From Neoechinorhynchus agilis (lineage: Eukaryota > Acanthocephala), in assembly GCA_051530055.1 (NCBI GenBank), contig CM121341.1:15748001-15812000 (forward strand): a stretch of 64,000 nt of DNA. Direction: 5' to 3'. The position numbers and the translations under genes were made by a program. Of this stretch, positions 54,270 through 64,000 are shown piece by piece. Below the pieces are notes generated by a model. That model did no database searches, had not been told where the DNA came from, and saw nothing but the letters and a program-made list of their open reading frames with translations. Within the stretch, counting starts at the first letter, position 1, and each line of letters begins with the position of its first letter.

Positions 54270-55420
54270 AAATTTTAAATACTCAACTGTCGGACGAGGC
54301 TTGGCGTCAAGCGTCCTTGCCTCTGTCGTCTGGCGGTTTTGGTATCCGAAAAGCAGCCGATATTTCTCTGCCAGCTTATTTGGGATCGTATGAAGCAAGC
54401 CACAAAATAGTTCAATCCGTTCTTGGCGAAAATTACACTTTGGATGTCGGTTTAGTGGAGGCATTTAATCTTTGGTGTGAAGATTCCGGTAGCGAGCAGG
54501 TGCGCGTCAATGGTTGGAAACAATCAGTTTGGGACTCACCCCTGGTAGCGAGAATTCATAACTCCTAAATTTCAGATTCTCATGACCTGGTGAACCGAAC
54601 TCGATCGGCGGCAGTCTCTACAAGAGAATCGGGTACTTGGCTCAACGATATCCCAATCGCTTCTGTGGGTACCCTTCTCTCCGAACGAGACAGTGAGGAT
54701 CGCAATGTCCCTTAGACATGGAGTACCGATGTGCACATCCCATCGCTGCCGTTGCGGAGCGACGGTTGTACCATCGGGACGCCATGTTCTCGTCTGTCGG
54801 CAATCAGGCGGAAGGTACTCACGACACACCGAAGTGAATGCAATTCTTAGTCGTGCGCTGAATACTGTGAATGGGGCCAACATCCTAGAGCCGAGCGATC
54901 TTTGCCGACTCGATTGCCATAGACCGGACAGTGTCACAGTAAATAATTATTTATTAAAGGCGTTTCGAACCTCGTCGGTTTGATCATCAGTTTGTTAGTT
55001 AGTAATAGACGAGGTTCGAAACGTCTTTAATAAATAATCATTTGCCGGTGTAGACCTAAACAATAATTCCAATCACATTCCCCGGTACCTCACATATCGA
55101 CGGTATCGCACTATTCCTGTGGCGAGAAGGCAAATCCCTTCCCTTAGATGCCATTCGCAGCCAGCAACATAAAATTCTCGGCCGTTAAACCAGGGGGAGC
55201 AGCAACCGCGGCTGAGGAACGCAAAAAGACCAAATACATGGAATTTCGTTCCATTTGGCGTGGAGACATTCTGGTCGTTTGGTTCAAGAGATTGAGACGA
55301 ATCATTAGCGATCCGAAGACAGGAGCATTCCTCCTGCAAAACATAAGTCTGGCTATTCAACGGGACGAGGCGCTCCATCCGTCCTTTCGACCGTTACACC
55401 AGGACGGCAGCTGAGTGATC
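54270..55420 (+). mobile_element. LINE family 1 copy interrupted by foldback A
   Basis: GGFGIRKAADISLPAYLGSY, then after a break RHGVPMCTSHRCRCGATVVP, SGRHVLVCRQSGGRYSRHTE, LEPSDLCRLDCHRPDSVTV. At about 54940 a foldback interrupts, and the LINE resumes near 55102 with LFLWREGKSL and later PGGAATAAEERKKTKYMEFR, FLLQNISLAIQRDEALHP. The nuclease core has RPDS in place of RPDG. Breaks include stops near 54568 and frame changes near 54600 and 55150. It lies just downstream of MVP in the same direction. Confidence 0.8.
54940..55101. repeat. Foldback family A nested in LINE family 1
   Basis: AATAATTATTTATTAAAGGC, GTTTCGAACCTCGTCGG on the left, inverse GACGAGGTTCGAAACGTCTT on the right, loop around CATCAGTTTGTTAGTTAGTA. 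The right side continues GTGTAGACCTAAACAATAAT and CCCCGGTACCTCACATATCG, as in the copy at 21.1 kb. Confidence 0.88.
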
Positions 55421-55424
55421 AAGA

Positions 55425-55745
55425 GCGGTGGTGTGAATAATCTAACGTATTATTCCTCTAGTCCTTCCATACAATTTAGCCTTGTTTGAAGAAACTTCAT
55501 TTATAAGTACGAAAACACCTTCAAATTGCATCAGTAAATAGCCAATACTGGGATGCACCTTTAGTGCCATTGCTACAAAAGTGAAATAGTTTTTCTCTTA
55601 TGCCAATTAAAAACTAAATTTCGTCTTTTTTATTTATGTTCAATCAAATGAGAAGACAACGCAAACAAGTTGCTTTATGTTTAAATATTTCTTGATTTAT
55701 TAAAATTTTATTGCCTTATGTATTTATTAATAAGCCATTAAAACT
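55425..55745. other. No gene seen
   Basis: AT-rich spacer with an AATAAGCC-rich 3' flank for the next minus-strand gene. Confidence 0.3.
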
Positions 55746-55748
55746 ATC

Positions 55749-56537
55749 TTATTTGTCCCCGATGATTCTCCTTATATGATCTAAAGCAACATTTTTGCTT
55801 CCTTCAATAACTCCTGATCCTAAAACGACGTCGCTTTCCTCATGACTAGCAGCAATTGCATATTTCCCCGATTGGAGTTTATACAACACAAGGGCTGGCT
55901 CAGAAAACTTCATAATTTTACCACCATCAAGAATCACTTTTCCGGTGATTATTTGTTCCTTCACTCTAGTGAGTGTCTGCTTCCCGAATTCTATACCATT
56001 TTGCATCTGACAAGACAGTTGGGTTTTGGGCTGGCCCAGGCGAGATTGCCTATGACCAATCTTCCTATTGACCATCGACAACGCACTCACAGAACTTACC
56101 AGGATGAATTTGCGAATTTTTAAGAAAAATAGCGTTGCGTTCGCAAATCCACTCAATTTTAAATGCTTGCTTAGACTCGTCTCTATTTGCCGAGTGTTAG
56201 ACTTCCTCCGTGGCGTAATCAGTGAATCAAATAGAGGGACAAACGGTTTATGCCCTCGTGCAATCTTGATGGAATCGGTATCACAAAATATCCGGTTATG
56301 GTACAAATGCTCCACAGATTTCATGTAAATCTGAAACTGATTTCTAAAATGCTTTTCCTTCTTTTCAAATTGTATATCCAGTGTATTAAGAAATGTTCGC
56401 AGTTTCCGCTTGATTTGAGCCTTTAAGGTCGTTAATGAGATTGCTTGTCGATTCTCATTCTTAGCTTGAGCGCGAGTTACTGGCATCACGCACACTCTAG
56501 AGTAAAAAACGAAGAGTTTTATTCGAGGAAGGCGCAT
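55749..56537 (-). CDS. Borealin-like chromosomal passenger candidate
   Basis: A 262-codon single exon; a start at ATG 56486 (MPVTRAQAKNENRQ) is equally possible. The part IKRKLRTFLNTLDIQFEKKE then KHFRNQFQIYMKSVEHLYHN resembles the N-terminal helix of borealin (CDCA8), where a K..L..FL.DFD.E...R...I......L...VD.L. pattern binds INCENP and survivin. The C-terminal 85 residues (TGKVILDGGKIMKFSEPALV, EESDVVLGSGVIEGSKNVAL) form a small beta-rich unit ending in a helix, in the position of the borealin dimerisation domain. The middle is basic and Ser/Thr rich, with TPRRKSNTRQIETSL. Similarity is by pattern only; an unrelated nuclear protein is the alternative. Confidence 0.4.
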   Translation of the reverse strand: MRLPRIKLFVFYSRVCVMPVTRAQAKNENRQAISLTTLKAQIKRKLRTFLNTLDIQFEKKEKHFRNQFQIYMKSVEHLYHNRIFCDTDSIKIARGHKPFVPLFDSLITPRRKSNTRQIETSLSKHLKLSGFANATLFFLKIRKFILVSSVSALSMVNRKIGHRQSRLGQPKTQLSCQMQNGIEFGKQTLTRVKEQIITGKVILDGGKIMKFSEPALVLYKLQSGKYAIAASHEESDVVLGSGVIEGSKNVALDHIRRIIGDK

Positions 56538-56759
56538 AATTTCGTGTTAATATTAAATATCTATCATCTTTACAAAAAAAGGAAGTATCGATGCGTCATT
56601 ACTAAACATTTACGTTCTGTCCATGGTTCACCTCTAGTGAACTTCTCGGTCATTTTAGGATTGAGTAGAATTTTTAATAGTTTAAGATGCCATACAATCG
56701 TAAAACTTGCAAAGGATCCTAATTTAAAAAAGGTAAAGGTGGTGAAACTTTATATGTAC

Positions 56760-56875
56760 TGATGGATATTCGGAACTGACGAATGTGAAAGCACAACGAT
56801 TGATCGCAGAAAAACTTGATGATTATTTTAAATCTCACGAGTCCCCGGACTATGACCGTTGGATTAGCATCTGAA
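56760..56875 (+). CDS. Possible orphan 3' exon
   Basis: A short plus-strand frame reads DGYSELTNVKAQRLIAEKLD then DYFKSHESPDYDRWISI before TGA at 56873. It looks coding, but I found no convincing acceptor or upstream exon; chance or a gene remnant are both possible. Confidence 0.25.
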
Positions 56876-57177
56876 TTGTTTACCAAATTTTATCCAGAAT
56901 CGCTTTGATTTCCTTTAAAGTAGATCAAAATTCAAAACTTTGCGAATTCAATTCGACCAAAATTCGACCAAAATTCTCCATCTATCAATATCGGATGGAA
57001 TACGGCCGTTTATTCGAAAGCGTCGTGGTATCCTGTAATCAAAGTGCAGTTCAGCTAAACCAGAGAACGCAATTTTGCTTTTATTGAATAGTAAACTTTT
57101 TAATTGAATTGGCTATCGATGCAAATGCACAGCGCGTATTTGAATTGAACTTAGTCGTCACATGAGATTTGCTAATT

Positions 57178-57372
57178 TATGGCGGAAAATTGAAGGAATT
57201 TATTAAGTCCGATATTTAGGCACAATCTTGTGCCTTTATCAAGGTTACGTACCAAGTCGTAAAAATTCACAGACAATCTTGATAAAGGCAAAAGATTGTG
57301 CCGAATCATCGGACTTAATAAATTCCTTCAATTTTCCGCCATAAAAAACATGAATAATTCAATCTTCAAACA
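57178..57372. repeat. Foldback family C, copy 2
   Basis: TATGGCGGAAAATTGAAGGA, AATTTATTAAGTCCGATATT, GCACAATCTTGTGCCTTTAT then CAAGG on the left, inverse on the right ending TTCAATTTTCCGCCATAAA, then tail ACATGAATAATTCAATCTTC. Loop about 25 bp. Confidence 0.9.
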
Positions 57373-57374
57373 GA

Positions 57375-58795
57375 TTTACCGATCTCGTCTCGTTTAAAAA
57401 TAAGACTAGATTCATGCAATTCTTTGTGTATTTGATAAAAGTTCAACTAGACGGTGTTGTCAGCATCTTTTAATTGAATCGAAAGTTTATTTTAGTAGGT
57501 TTCGTTTACGACCTAATATAAAATCACAAAGGTAAGCGATACTTCTTGCCATGAGACTTAAATTCTTCTTCAAGTGTTTTTAGCGTTTTACGCGATCACG
57601 CAATACCTAAGATTACTGTCAAATTCGATTCGCTCAATATTATCTGCATTTCCTTTTTGTGAACAAAGTTAGCGAATGAATGAAAATTTAATTTTACACG
57701 TAACATTTTCTTAAACCACTGATTCTTGAATGTTCTCAACTTGATTTCGCATTTTATTTCGTTCATCGCAAATCATTCCTCTGAACACCCCATGATTTTT
57801 TGCTTTATTGGCGACGAAGAAGCATGAACGGTCATCTCAAAAACTCCTTAAAGGGGTGTGTGTATCCATATGTCTTTAAAAAGTAAACTAGTCGTTTCTA
57901 TTGTTAGTTTTGTCACCCCAGATTTAAGTTCACTAATTTATCTCCGATATATCATTGCATAATTCCGATATTTCCCATGGTCTGTCATCTAAAACACAAA
58001 CATTATGACGTTATCCTGTTGACTAGTCGTCCACAATTCACCGCTTGAATTGATAAGGCCGAAGAAGAGTCATAACACCTACATACATATCTGTGCTGTG
58101 ATTTCCTTTTGCTAAGTCCCTGTTTGGTCTGTCCCACATATTTTGATGGGCAGTCTATCCCTATATATTTGGGTTTGTCATTCTCAGTACATGTCAGGAT
58201 TATTTTCTAGGCTGCTCAGTTTAACCGATGGAAGGTAATAAAGCTAGCATCAGTTTAAAATTGCCATCGAAGATGCAGTGGTGCTCTAGCTCAGAGGTGC
58301 TAGTGGACAATGAGTCCAGGAAGAGGGGTTTGACTAACATGTTGCCGACAAATCGGAAATAAGTTAGCGAATTTAAATCCGGGGTGGCAAAACTACCAAA
58401 AGAAAGTTTCTTTTCCATCGAAGATAATAATATAGGACATTAAACTAGTCGGCACACCTAGAACTTGTTTAAAAAGCCTTGAGTCTAGGACATGTCCGTT
58501 GGGTGTGTCTTCATGGCAAATCGATGCAACTTCTTAAACAAATTCAAATTTCCGATCCCACTGAAATTATACTCTAATCATTGCATTTGAGCTAAGTCCT
58601 TATCTCATTGCCATTAGATATGAAGAAAGGGAAGCGCCTGTAATTCTAAATATTTTAAATATGCCCCTTTTTATTTTTATGTGATAAAATTGAGATTTAA
58701 TGTAAGTTTTCATTCTCTTAAGACGGAGATAAGAACAGGAGAATGCAGAGAGATTTAGGTGCTTGTGATGTTTCCGATCTAATTTCGTAGTGAGA
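57375..58795. other. Long gene-poor stretch
   Basis: About 1.4 kb with no supported gene. AT-rich; a minus-strand frame at 58221-58418 is short and unrecognised. The last part leads into a truncated LINE. Confidence 0.4.
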
Positions 58796-58799
58796 AAAA

Positions 58800-61045
58800 T
58801 GTCGGGTCAAAAACGCTGACAAATTCGCAGTTGATAGGCTGCCAACCGACCACACGTTGGTGATGTGTCAGTTGAGCATGAGTTACTCGTTGTTCCGTAC
58901 GCCTCAGCATCCTCCACGTCCGTTCTATGGCACCCTCGCTAATGAGGAGAAGAGGAAAGAGTTCGATATCAAACTAGAGAATCAACTGAGCTCGATGCCA
59001 GCTGCTGAAACGGATATTGATTTTTATTACAAGTCAATCTGCGACGCAGTGACCGAAGCGGCCGAGAAAACCCTCCCAAAAATGATGCGTATAAAAGCTG
59101 CAAAGGTTATATGGCAGGAGGACTGTGAATTTATGGCAATGGCAGAGCAGATCAATACTCTAAGAAAAAGAGGAAAACGATTTTAGGCTCGCATTGCAAG
59201 TCTTGAACTTGCCAACCTCCATAATGAAAAGCGAAAGGCTTCGATGGAGGATGCAGTTCGCGGGATCGCATATAAGGAAGGTTTTGTGCGTACCTCCTTA
59301 GCATGGAGAGCGATAAACACTCTTACAGGAAGATCCCAAAGACAGCCAACTTTGATTGAAGGTCCCTCCCCGGAAATCAGAAAAAAGAGAATCGGAAATT
59401 ATTTTGCTGAAATTCACAATTCGCCATTATAGTCTTTGGAAGTGAGACCTGCACTTCCAAAAGGCACAATCGTCCCAAGCACTGAGGCATACTTCACTGG
59501 ACCGATTTCCGTGAATGAAGCGATTGCTGCGCCGAAAATGATGCGTGCGGGACGTGCATCATGCCCAGATGGGATAATGGCAGAGGTTTTGAGGTTTGAA
59601 TCTATTGCCGGAAAGATCATACCGACAATGAATGGCATAATGAATGGTGGCTCAGTACCTCAAATCTGGCAAACGGCGCATTTAACAATGATCCCCAAGA
59701 AATGCTGCTCGACAAAGGTGGAGGACTACAGAGGTATATCCTTGATGTCCAACACGGCAAAAAAATTTCAGCAGCATTTTGAAACGCCGAATTCAGCCAA
59801 CCCTCGAACCGTTTCTAAGAATTGAACGGTCGAGGCACCACAGAGCACATATTGGCTTTGAGGAGGATCCTCGAGGAGGTACGAATTCATCAAACGGATG
59901 TGACGCTGGTATTTGTTGATTTCCGTCGAGCTTTCGATTCGGTAAATCGAACGATGATTGGCTGTATCTTAAAGGAGTATGGAGTGCCGCCGATAATTGT
60001 CACATCCGTTATGGCATTATATAAAAACACAAGGACCGCCGTCAAGACAGCTGACGGTTTGACAGAATACTTTTCCACCACTTCAGGTGTTCTGCAGGGC
60101 GACACATTGGCTCCTTTCCTCTTCGTTTTGGTGCTTGTTTATGTAATGAGATGGGCACTGCCGAATGATGAAGATGGATTTCTTCTGTTGAGGAAAAGAG
60201 GTCGCAGGTATCCTGAGATACGCGCCTCCTACATGGCATATGCCGACCACGTCGTATTGATGTCCTCAACAGTCGAAGGAGCTCAACGCATGCTAGATAG
60301 ATTGTGCGAGAGGGAGAGTATGATTGGTCTGACCATCAACTCGAAAAAGACGGAATTCTTGACGATTCCGCATGTCGCGATTACAGTCTCTGGCGAAGGA
60401 CCGAATGGCGTTGAGCAATTAAAACAGATAGAGCGGTATGTCTATCTGGGAGCTGTCGTTCCTGAGGTGAGTACGGATGTCAGCCGACGGAGAGCTATAG
60501 CTTGGAGAGCAATGAGGCAACTTAAACCACTGTTTGACAGTGAGTCTTTGCCGGATGAACTCCGTTCGCAGCTGTTCAGGGCTCTAATTGAGAGCATTCT
60601 CTACTACAATGCAGAGACCTGGACACTGTCACCAACGGCGACGAGGCAGTTGGGTCAAAATCATTCATCTCTCCTACGTGCGGCGTTCAAGGCCAGATGG
60701 TCAGATAAAGTGACCAACAAAGCACTGTATAAGAGAGCCGGAGTCCAACCGCCCAGTGAATATTTGCGCCGCGGACGACTGCAGTTCACGGGTAATATAA
60801 TTCGGTCCAAGGCATCTAGCCCACAGGTCGTGCAACAGTTCCTTTTCTGGAAGCCAGCGACATTATATCGTAAAGGCAAAGGGAACTGTCGTACATACGA
60901 TGACCTGATTTTAAGAGACGCGAATTGCCCGCATAACAGGACTGCTGTCGTGTATTTTAGATCCCTTGCGGAGTCTAATTCTATTTGACGGGCTTATACC
61001 TACGGTGCAAGGTAGGAAAGCACCGTTGCATACAATACAATACCA
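58800..61045 (+). mobile_element. Second RTE-like LINE, 5'-truncated
   Basis: Begins at the end of the endonuclease domain (FAVDRLPTDHTLVMCQLS) and continues with a connector (KVIWQEDCEFMAMAEQINTL; SLAWRAINTLTGRS). RT blocks: RAGRASCPDGIMAEVLRFES, VEDYRGISLMSNTAKKF, GRGTTEHILALRRILEEVR, VTLVFVDFRRAFDSVNRTMI, TSGVLQGDTLAPFLFVLVLV and the catalytic box MAYADHVVLM, where the second Asp of YADD is His. The C-terminus has YVYLGAVVPEVSTDVSRRRA, ALIESILYYNAETWTLS and a GNIIRSKASSPQ segment. Breaks: TAG near 59184, TAG near 59430 and a frame change near 59800. From about 59822 it is open for 388 codons. It differs from the RTE at 7-9 kb in the GDTLAPFLF block, so it is a separate family. Confidence 0.85.
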
Positions 61046-61247
61046 TCTTATTCAATACACGTGCAAAAACTGAATGAAACGGCTAAATGGCGTTGAACTA
61101 ATGGAAATCTAGTCGCCGGATTATTACGAGGCAAAAGTGAGCAGTGTGGTTTTGATCACCATTTCGAAAGGAATGAACCTGAAAATAAAACAATACGTAT
61201 TCTTGTTTGACAAAACAAAAGGACAAGAATCCAGGCAAATCTATATT

Positions 61248-61721
61248 TTAAATATAAGAAATAGATTCACCACAAAGCACGGAAGCCAATACGACAGAGA
61301 TCAACCTTGCAATAATTAGTCCGAATCCATTCGCAGCCAAAATGCTTGGAACCACAATGTCGGTCAAGTGTTTTCCTTCCGTCCATTTGCAATTCAGCGA
61401 TCGAATGACAAGGTAGACCGAAACGCAAAAGTCCCCAAAGGCAATTATGAGCATCACAAAGTTGAATATGACATATAGTTTACTTCTAAATCTTGTCATT
61501 GCAATCAGACAGACGAGAGTGGTTAAAATCGTCAGTGAACCGCTTATGAGCTTTGTTATACCCATGAATAACATTTGCTCATTTCTTATTAGATTCTGTA
61601 CTTCAGGCGGTACCTTGCCGTAGTCAGACTCCATCTTCGCTATCGTTTTGTTTACAATCGTCTCGGACAGACAAACGGTTCCTGCCACAATTTCGGCGAG
61701 TGCGAGGATTAACAGTAACAT
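61248..61721 (-). CDS. Four-transmembrane protein, unrecognised
   Basis: A 157-codon frame with four hydrophobic segments: MLLLILALAEIVAGTVCLSE (1-20), LFMGITKLISGSLTILTTLV (51-70), LYVIFNFVMLIIAFGDFCVS (82-101) and a segment ending in ARLISVVLASVLCGESI. Between TM1 and TM2 lies VNKTIAKMESDYGKVPPEVQ, and between TM3 and TM4 a short loop with one Cys. The layout suits small tetraspan families (claudin/MARVEL or MS4A types), but no diagnostic motif is visible. The frame is also open upstream (LFISLFLIL) without a Met, so the start is uncertain. Confidence 0.5.
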   Translation of the reverse strand: MLLLILALAEIVAGTVCLSETIVNKTIAKMESDYGKVPPEVQNLIRNEQMLFMGITKLISGSLTILTTLVCLIAMTRFRSKLYVIFNFVMLIIAFGDFCVSVYLVIRSLNCKWTEGKHLTDIVVPSILAANGFGLIIARLISVVLASVLCGESISYI

Positions 61722-61729
61722 GAGAATCA

Positions 61730-62510
61730 GGAAAAGAGATATGAACAGATTCAGTCATGTTATGTTCCGACCGAAACCGAACCTGTTCCTACGCGAACGC
61801 ACTTAAAATCACACATTTCGATGTAAAACCTTTGTGGCGATGATCTTGAGTCGACTAAGCGTTTATACCTTGAGCATCAAACTCAATTCGCTTTGAACAT
61901 GAAGAGCTTGTTTACCTTTCAAATCAATGCGCAAATTCAGATAAGAACACGTCGGTAAACACTAAACGCTCTTCTAGGAAAACAAAACAAGAAGCATTGA
62001 GCTTGATAGGAATTTGATTTGACCTATCTATCTTTTTGAACTCTGTTTTCAATATTTGATAACTAATATGAAAGATATCCAATTGTGAATCCAAAACATG
62101 CCTTTTAGAAGGGCTTGACGAATGTTCCGAGAAACTCTTGTGATCTCAGAGATACTTTTGTGTAAGTTTTAAAATTTTAATCAAGATTTTTATTATTTAT
62201 GGATCGGTCTTACGGCGTTGCTTTTTATAACTCAAAAGGTGTTTCTATCAAATCTAGCTCAAAATTTGGTATTTTATTGATTACAATAAGCTTTCAGGTA
62301 GTATATTTTCCACTCGAAGCTGAGCTTTCGTTTATTAAAATACAGCATATTGTATCTGATCCCTAAATATTTGATTTGGATTCATTGGAATACAAAGATA
62401 GCGAACACATACTTAAATTCAGATTTATTACTCAGCACTGCAGCAACGCTTTTTCATTTAAAAATAACATAGTCACTTCAAAAACGTGCCGTCGAAGAAA
62501 AACGCAACAT
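61730..62510. other. No gene seen
   Basis: AT-rich spacer. A short stretch from ATG 62515 (MKFKLSTSAIVIIAKEVLKY then YEEIPGAIVASFSC) could be the first exon of the next gene, with a GT donor near 62619. Confidence 0.35.
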
Positions 62511-62719
62511 CAATGAAATTCAAGCTGTCAACCAGTGCTATCGTGATTATTGCCAAGGAGGTTCTAAAATATTATGAAGAAATACCTGGTGCTATCGTGG
62601 CTTCATTTTCTTGCTTGGTATTCCACATTTACCACAATGTCGTTCTGTCAATCCGATGACAACCGTTTCTATGTCGTAGCATATTGAACTCCTGAGTATT
62701 TTTACAACATCGTGAGCAG

Positions 62720-63306
62720 TGAAAAAATATCGAAAGTCAAGAGATAGATATTTCGACGAAGACATTTTAAAGTGTACCTCAATCTCCAGAAAAAAACCAC
62801 TATCTGAGAGGAGACTCATGAAAAGTGACGGCATTGCAGTATCCCTTATTCGTGAAAGCGTAAAACCGAAATATATCAAGCAGTTTATCAGCGTGGGACC
62901 TCCGATGTACTTTGGAAAACGGACAATTAGCATTTCCGCCTTAATGGCTAAACGGTTAGGAGTAGGAAAACTGGTAGTGAAACAGAATGCAACAAAAAGG
63001 CGAAAGCGTCCTATGAATCTACCACTAATGGTGGGAAGACGATTCATTTTAAATTATACGCAAATGATTATGTCTAAGCGGTCATCCAAAAAGCGCTCAA
63101 AGCAAACACTTTTCATGCCAACTTCCATGACCAGACGAATGCGACCATATAAGAAAAGGAAATTGACCACTGAACGCACTGCAACATCGAACAATAGACC
63201 GCATGCATCAGAAGTTGACATTAAACTCAATGACCTTGTAGTCAGTTCTAACAAATCAATTTCATCTTTAGAATACGGTATGATTCTTAACTATGTCAAA
63301 CTATAG
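62720..63306 (+). CDS. Highly basic unrecognised protein, terminal exon
   Basis: Product not recognised. An exon of about 195 codons begins after an acceptor-like CATCGTGAGCAG (the frame's first start-like codon is GTG, so an upstream exon is likely; see ATG 62515). It is strongly basic: RKKPLSERRLMKSDGIAVSL, FGKRTISISALMAKRLGVGK, KQNATKRRKRPMNLPLMVGR, SKRSSKKRSKQTLFMPTSMT and RRMRPYKKRKLTTERT. The last 35 residues are less charged. Such composition suits a chromatin or nucleolar protein. An open minus-strand frame over the same DNA (63047-62592) has poorer codon character and I do not call it. Confidence 0.45.
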
Positions 63307-63450
63307 CCTTAAAATAGTAGCTACTTTAGTTCCTAGTAAGGAGAAAAGAAGCAGCAATATAAATGGGCTCAGGCGACATAAACTAATTTCAGAAAACAAA
63401 CTATCACAAAACAAACTTGACTCAACCACACAAACCGTAGTAAGGCAAAT

Positions 63451-64000
63451 ATGCCAAGATTTAAACCGAGCCTTCGTGTACTCATTCAACGTGCCGTCAT
63501 TGTCTCTATTCTATGTCCGACTTTGTTGGCATTCGCGACAAATGTGCTGTATTTACCTTACTGGTTATCTGGATTCATAGTCGGAAACGCGTTCAGTATT
63601 ATTCTAATGGTCAGCTCCATTTATGTCTATTATTCGTACGTGTACCCACATCCTCCAAATTTTCAATTCACTCACTCTACTAAATTATCGGACATAATAG
63701 AAAACAAAAAATATAATGTAAGTTAAAGCTTTAGCGTCGCAAGGACCAAAACCTCTTTATAGGTCTGGGTAATGCTATCAATAAACGAATCTGCATTTGT
63801 AAAGCCCATTCCTGCGTTCATGTCTATGTCAAACGGCTACTTATCTTTCTATTTGCCTGGAAAAGCTGCGGATGATGGAAAATACTACAACATGGTCGCT
63901 CTGAAAATCATTGATTTGAGAGGTACTTTTAGTTTAATCTTTATCCGAAATTAAAGTCTGAGCAGGAGCACAGTTAGATCTGCCACCCAAACTAAAAAGA
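63451..64000 (+). CDS. Membrane protein, TEX2/SMP-type candidate, partial
   Basis: Runs off the window. Exon 1 (63451-63720) encodes two close hydrophobic segments, VIVSILCPTLLAFATNVLYL and SGFIVGNAFSIILMVSSIYV, then YYSYVYPHPPNFQF. A 42 bp GT-AG intron (63721-63762) leads in phase to exon 2: VWVMLSINESAFVKPIPAFM, SMSNGYLSFYLPGKAADDGK, YYNMVALKIIDLRG. The order of N-terminal membrane anchor followed by a small beta-rich segment with NGYLSF resembles the start of TEX2/Nvj2-like lipid-transfer proteins at ER contact sites. This rests on layout and a weak pattern only; another membrane-anchored protein is possible. Confidence 0.4.

Noticed and set aside
62592-63047. 151-codon minus-strand frame
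   Set aside because: It overlaps the basic plus-strand exon; it has an unusual hydrophobic mix, no motif and no splice support.

Overview
This window is nuclear DNA from a small invertebrate animal. About fifteen to twenty host genes sit between very dense transposon remains. The ribosomal protein uS12/RPS23 has the invertebrate GTRWK form. Most introns I could place are GT-AG and only 41-56 bp long. Several start codons lie a few bases after a splice-acceptor-like AG with no evident upstream exon, which suggests spliced-leader trans-splicing. The species cannot be fixed from this; a nematode-like or similarly compact protostome is possible.

Host genes, left to right. TRMT10-type tRNA methyltransferase (346-1048, +). 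PAF1 subunit (4405-5655, +). An unrecognised multi-block gene (9989 to about 11250, +). Shugoshin (12107-12823, +). An unrecognised two-frame gene (15038-15620, +). Zinc-type alcohol dehydrogenase-like gene (19453-17657, -). MFSD1 transporter (22948-24768, +). GM2-activator-like lipid-binding protein (27390-26770, -). Casein-kinase-1-like pseudokinase (28073-30111, +). An unrecognised 563-codon exon (37659-35968, -). An unrecognised acidic-tail protein (39034-38305, -). Transcription factor DP (40590-39820, -). RPS23 (44042-43614, -). A short secreted peptide (44862-45161, +). Mitochondrial phenylalanyl-tRNA synthetase FARS2 (47235-48593, +). EF-hand protein (50509-50973, +). Major vault protein (51415-54117, +). 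A borealin-like candidate (56537-55749, -). A four-TM protein (61721-61248, -). A basic protein (about 62720-63306, +). A partial TEX2-like membrane protein (63451 to the edge, +). Genes are scattered on both strands with no operon-like grouping. They cover transcription elongation, tRNA and ribosome function, chromosome segregation, transport and signalling.

Mobile DNA fills much of the rest. There are at least five LINE types: (1) a YLDD reverse transcriptase family with a C-terminal GKRPDG restriction-like nuclease region, in about seven broken copies; (2) an RTE-type LINE at 6.96-9.2 kb; (3) a second RTE-like LINE at 58.8-61.0 kb; (4) an element with zinc-knuckle ORF1 and APE endonuclease at 32.2-35.7 kb; (5) a family seen only as 3' ends, with a terminal hairpin. 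A Merlin/ISXO2-type transposase relic lies at 1.3-1.9 kb. tRNA-derived SINEs share a common core. At least nine families of palindromic foldback elements have arms of 30-175 bp.

The most distinctive feature is this foldback layer. Foldbacks sit in introns, inside LINEs and beside gene starts. In one case (50.4-50.6 kb) an arm appears to supply the start codon and first ~28 residues of an EF-hand protein. A SINE body also forms one long palindrome and borders the Merlin transposase, suggesting exchange of parts between element classes. Several host genes carry single-base frame or splice oddities next to short homopolymers, which may be real lesions or assembly errors.
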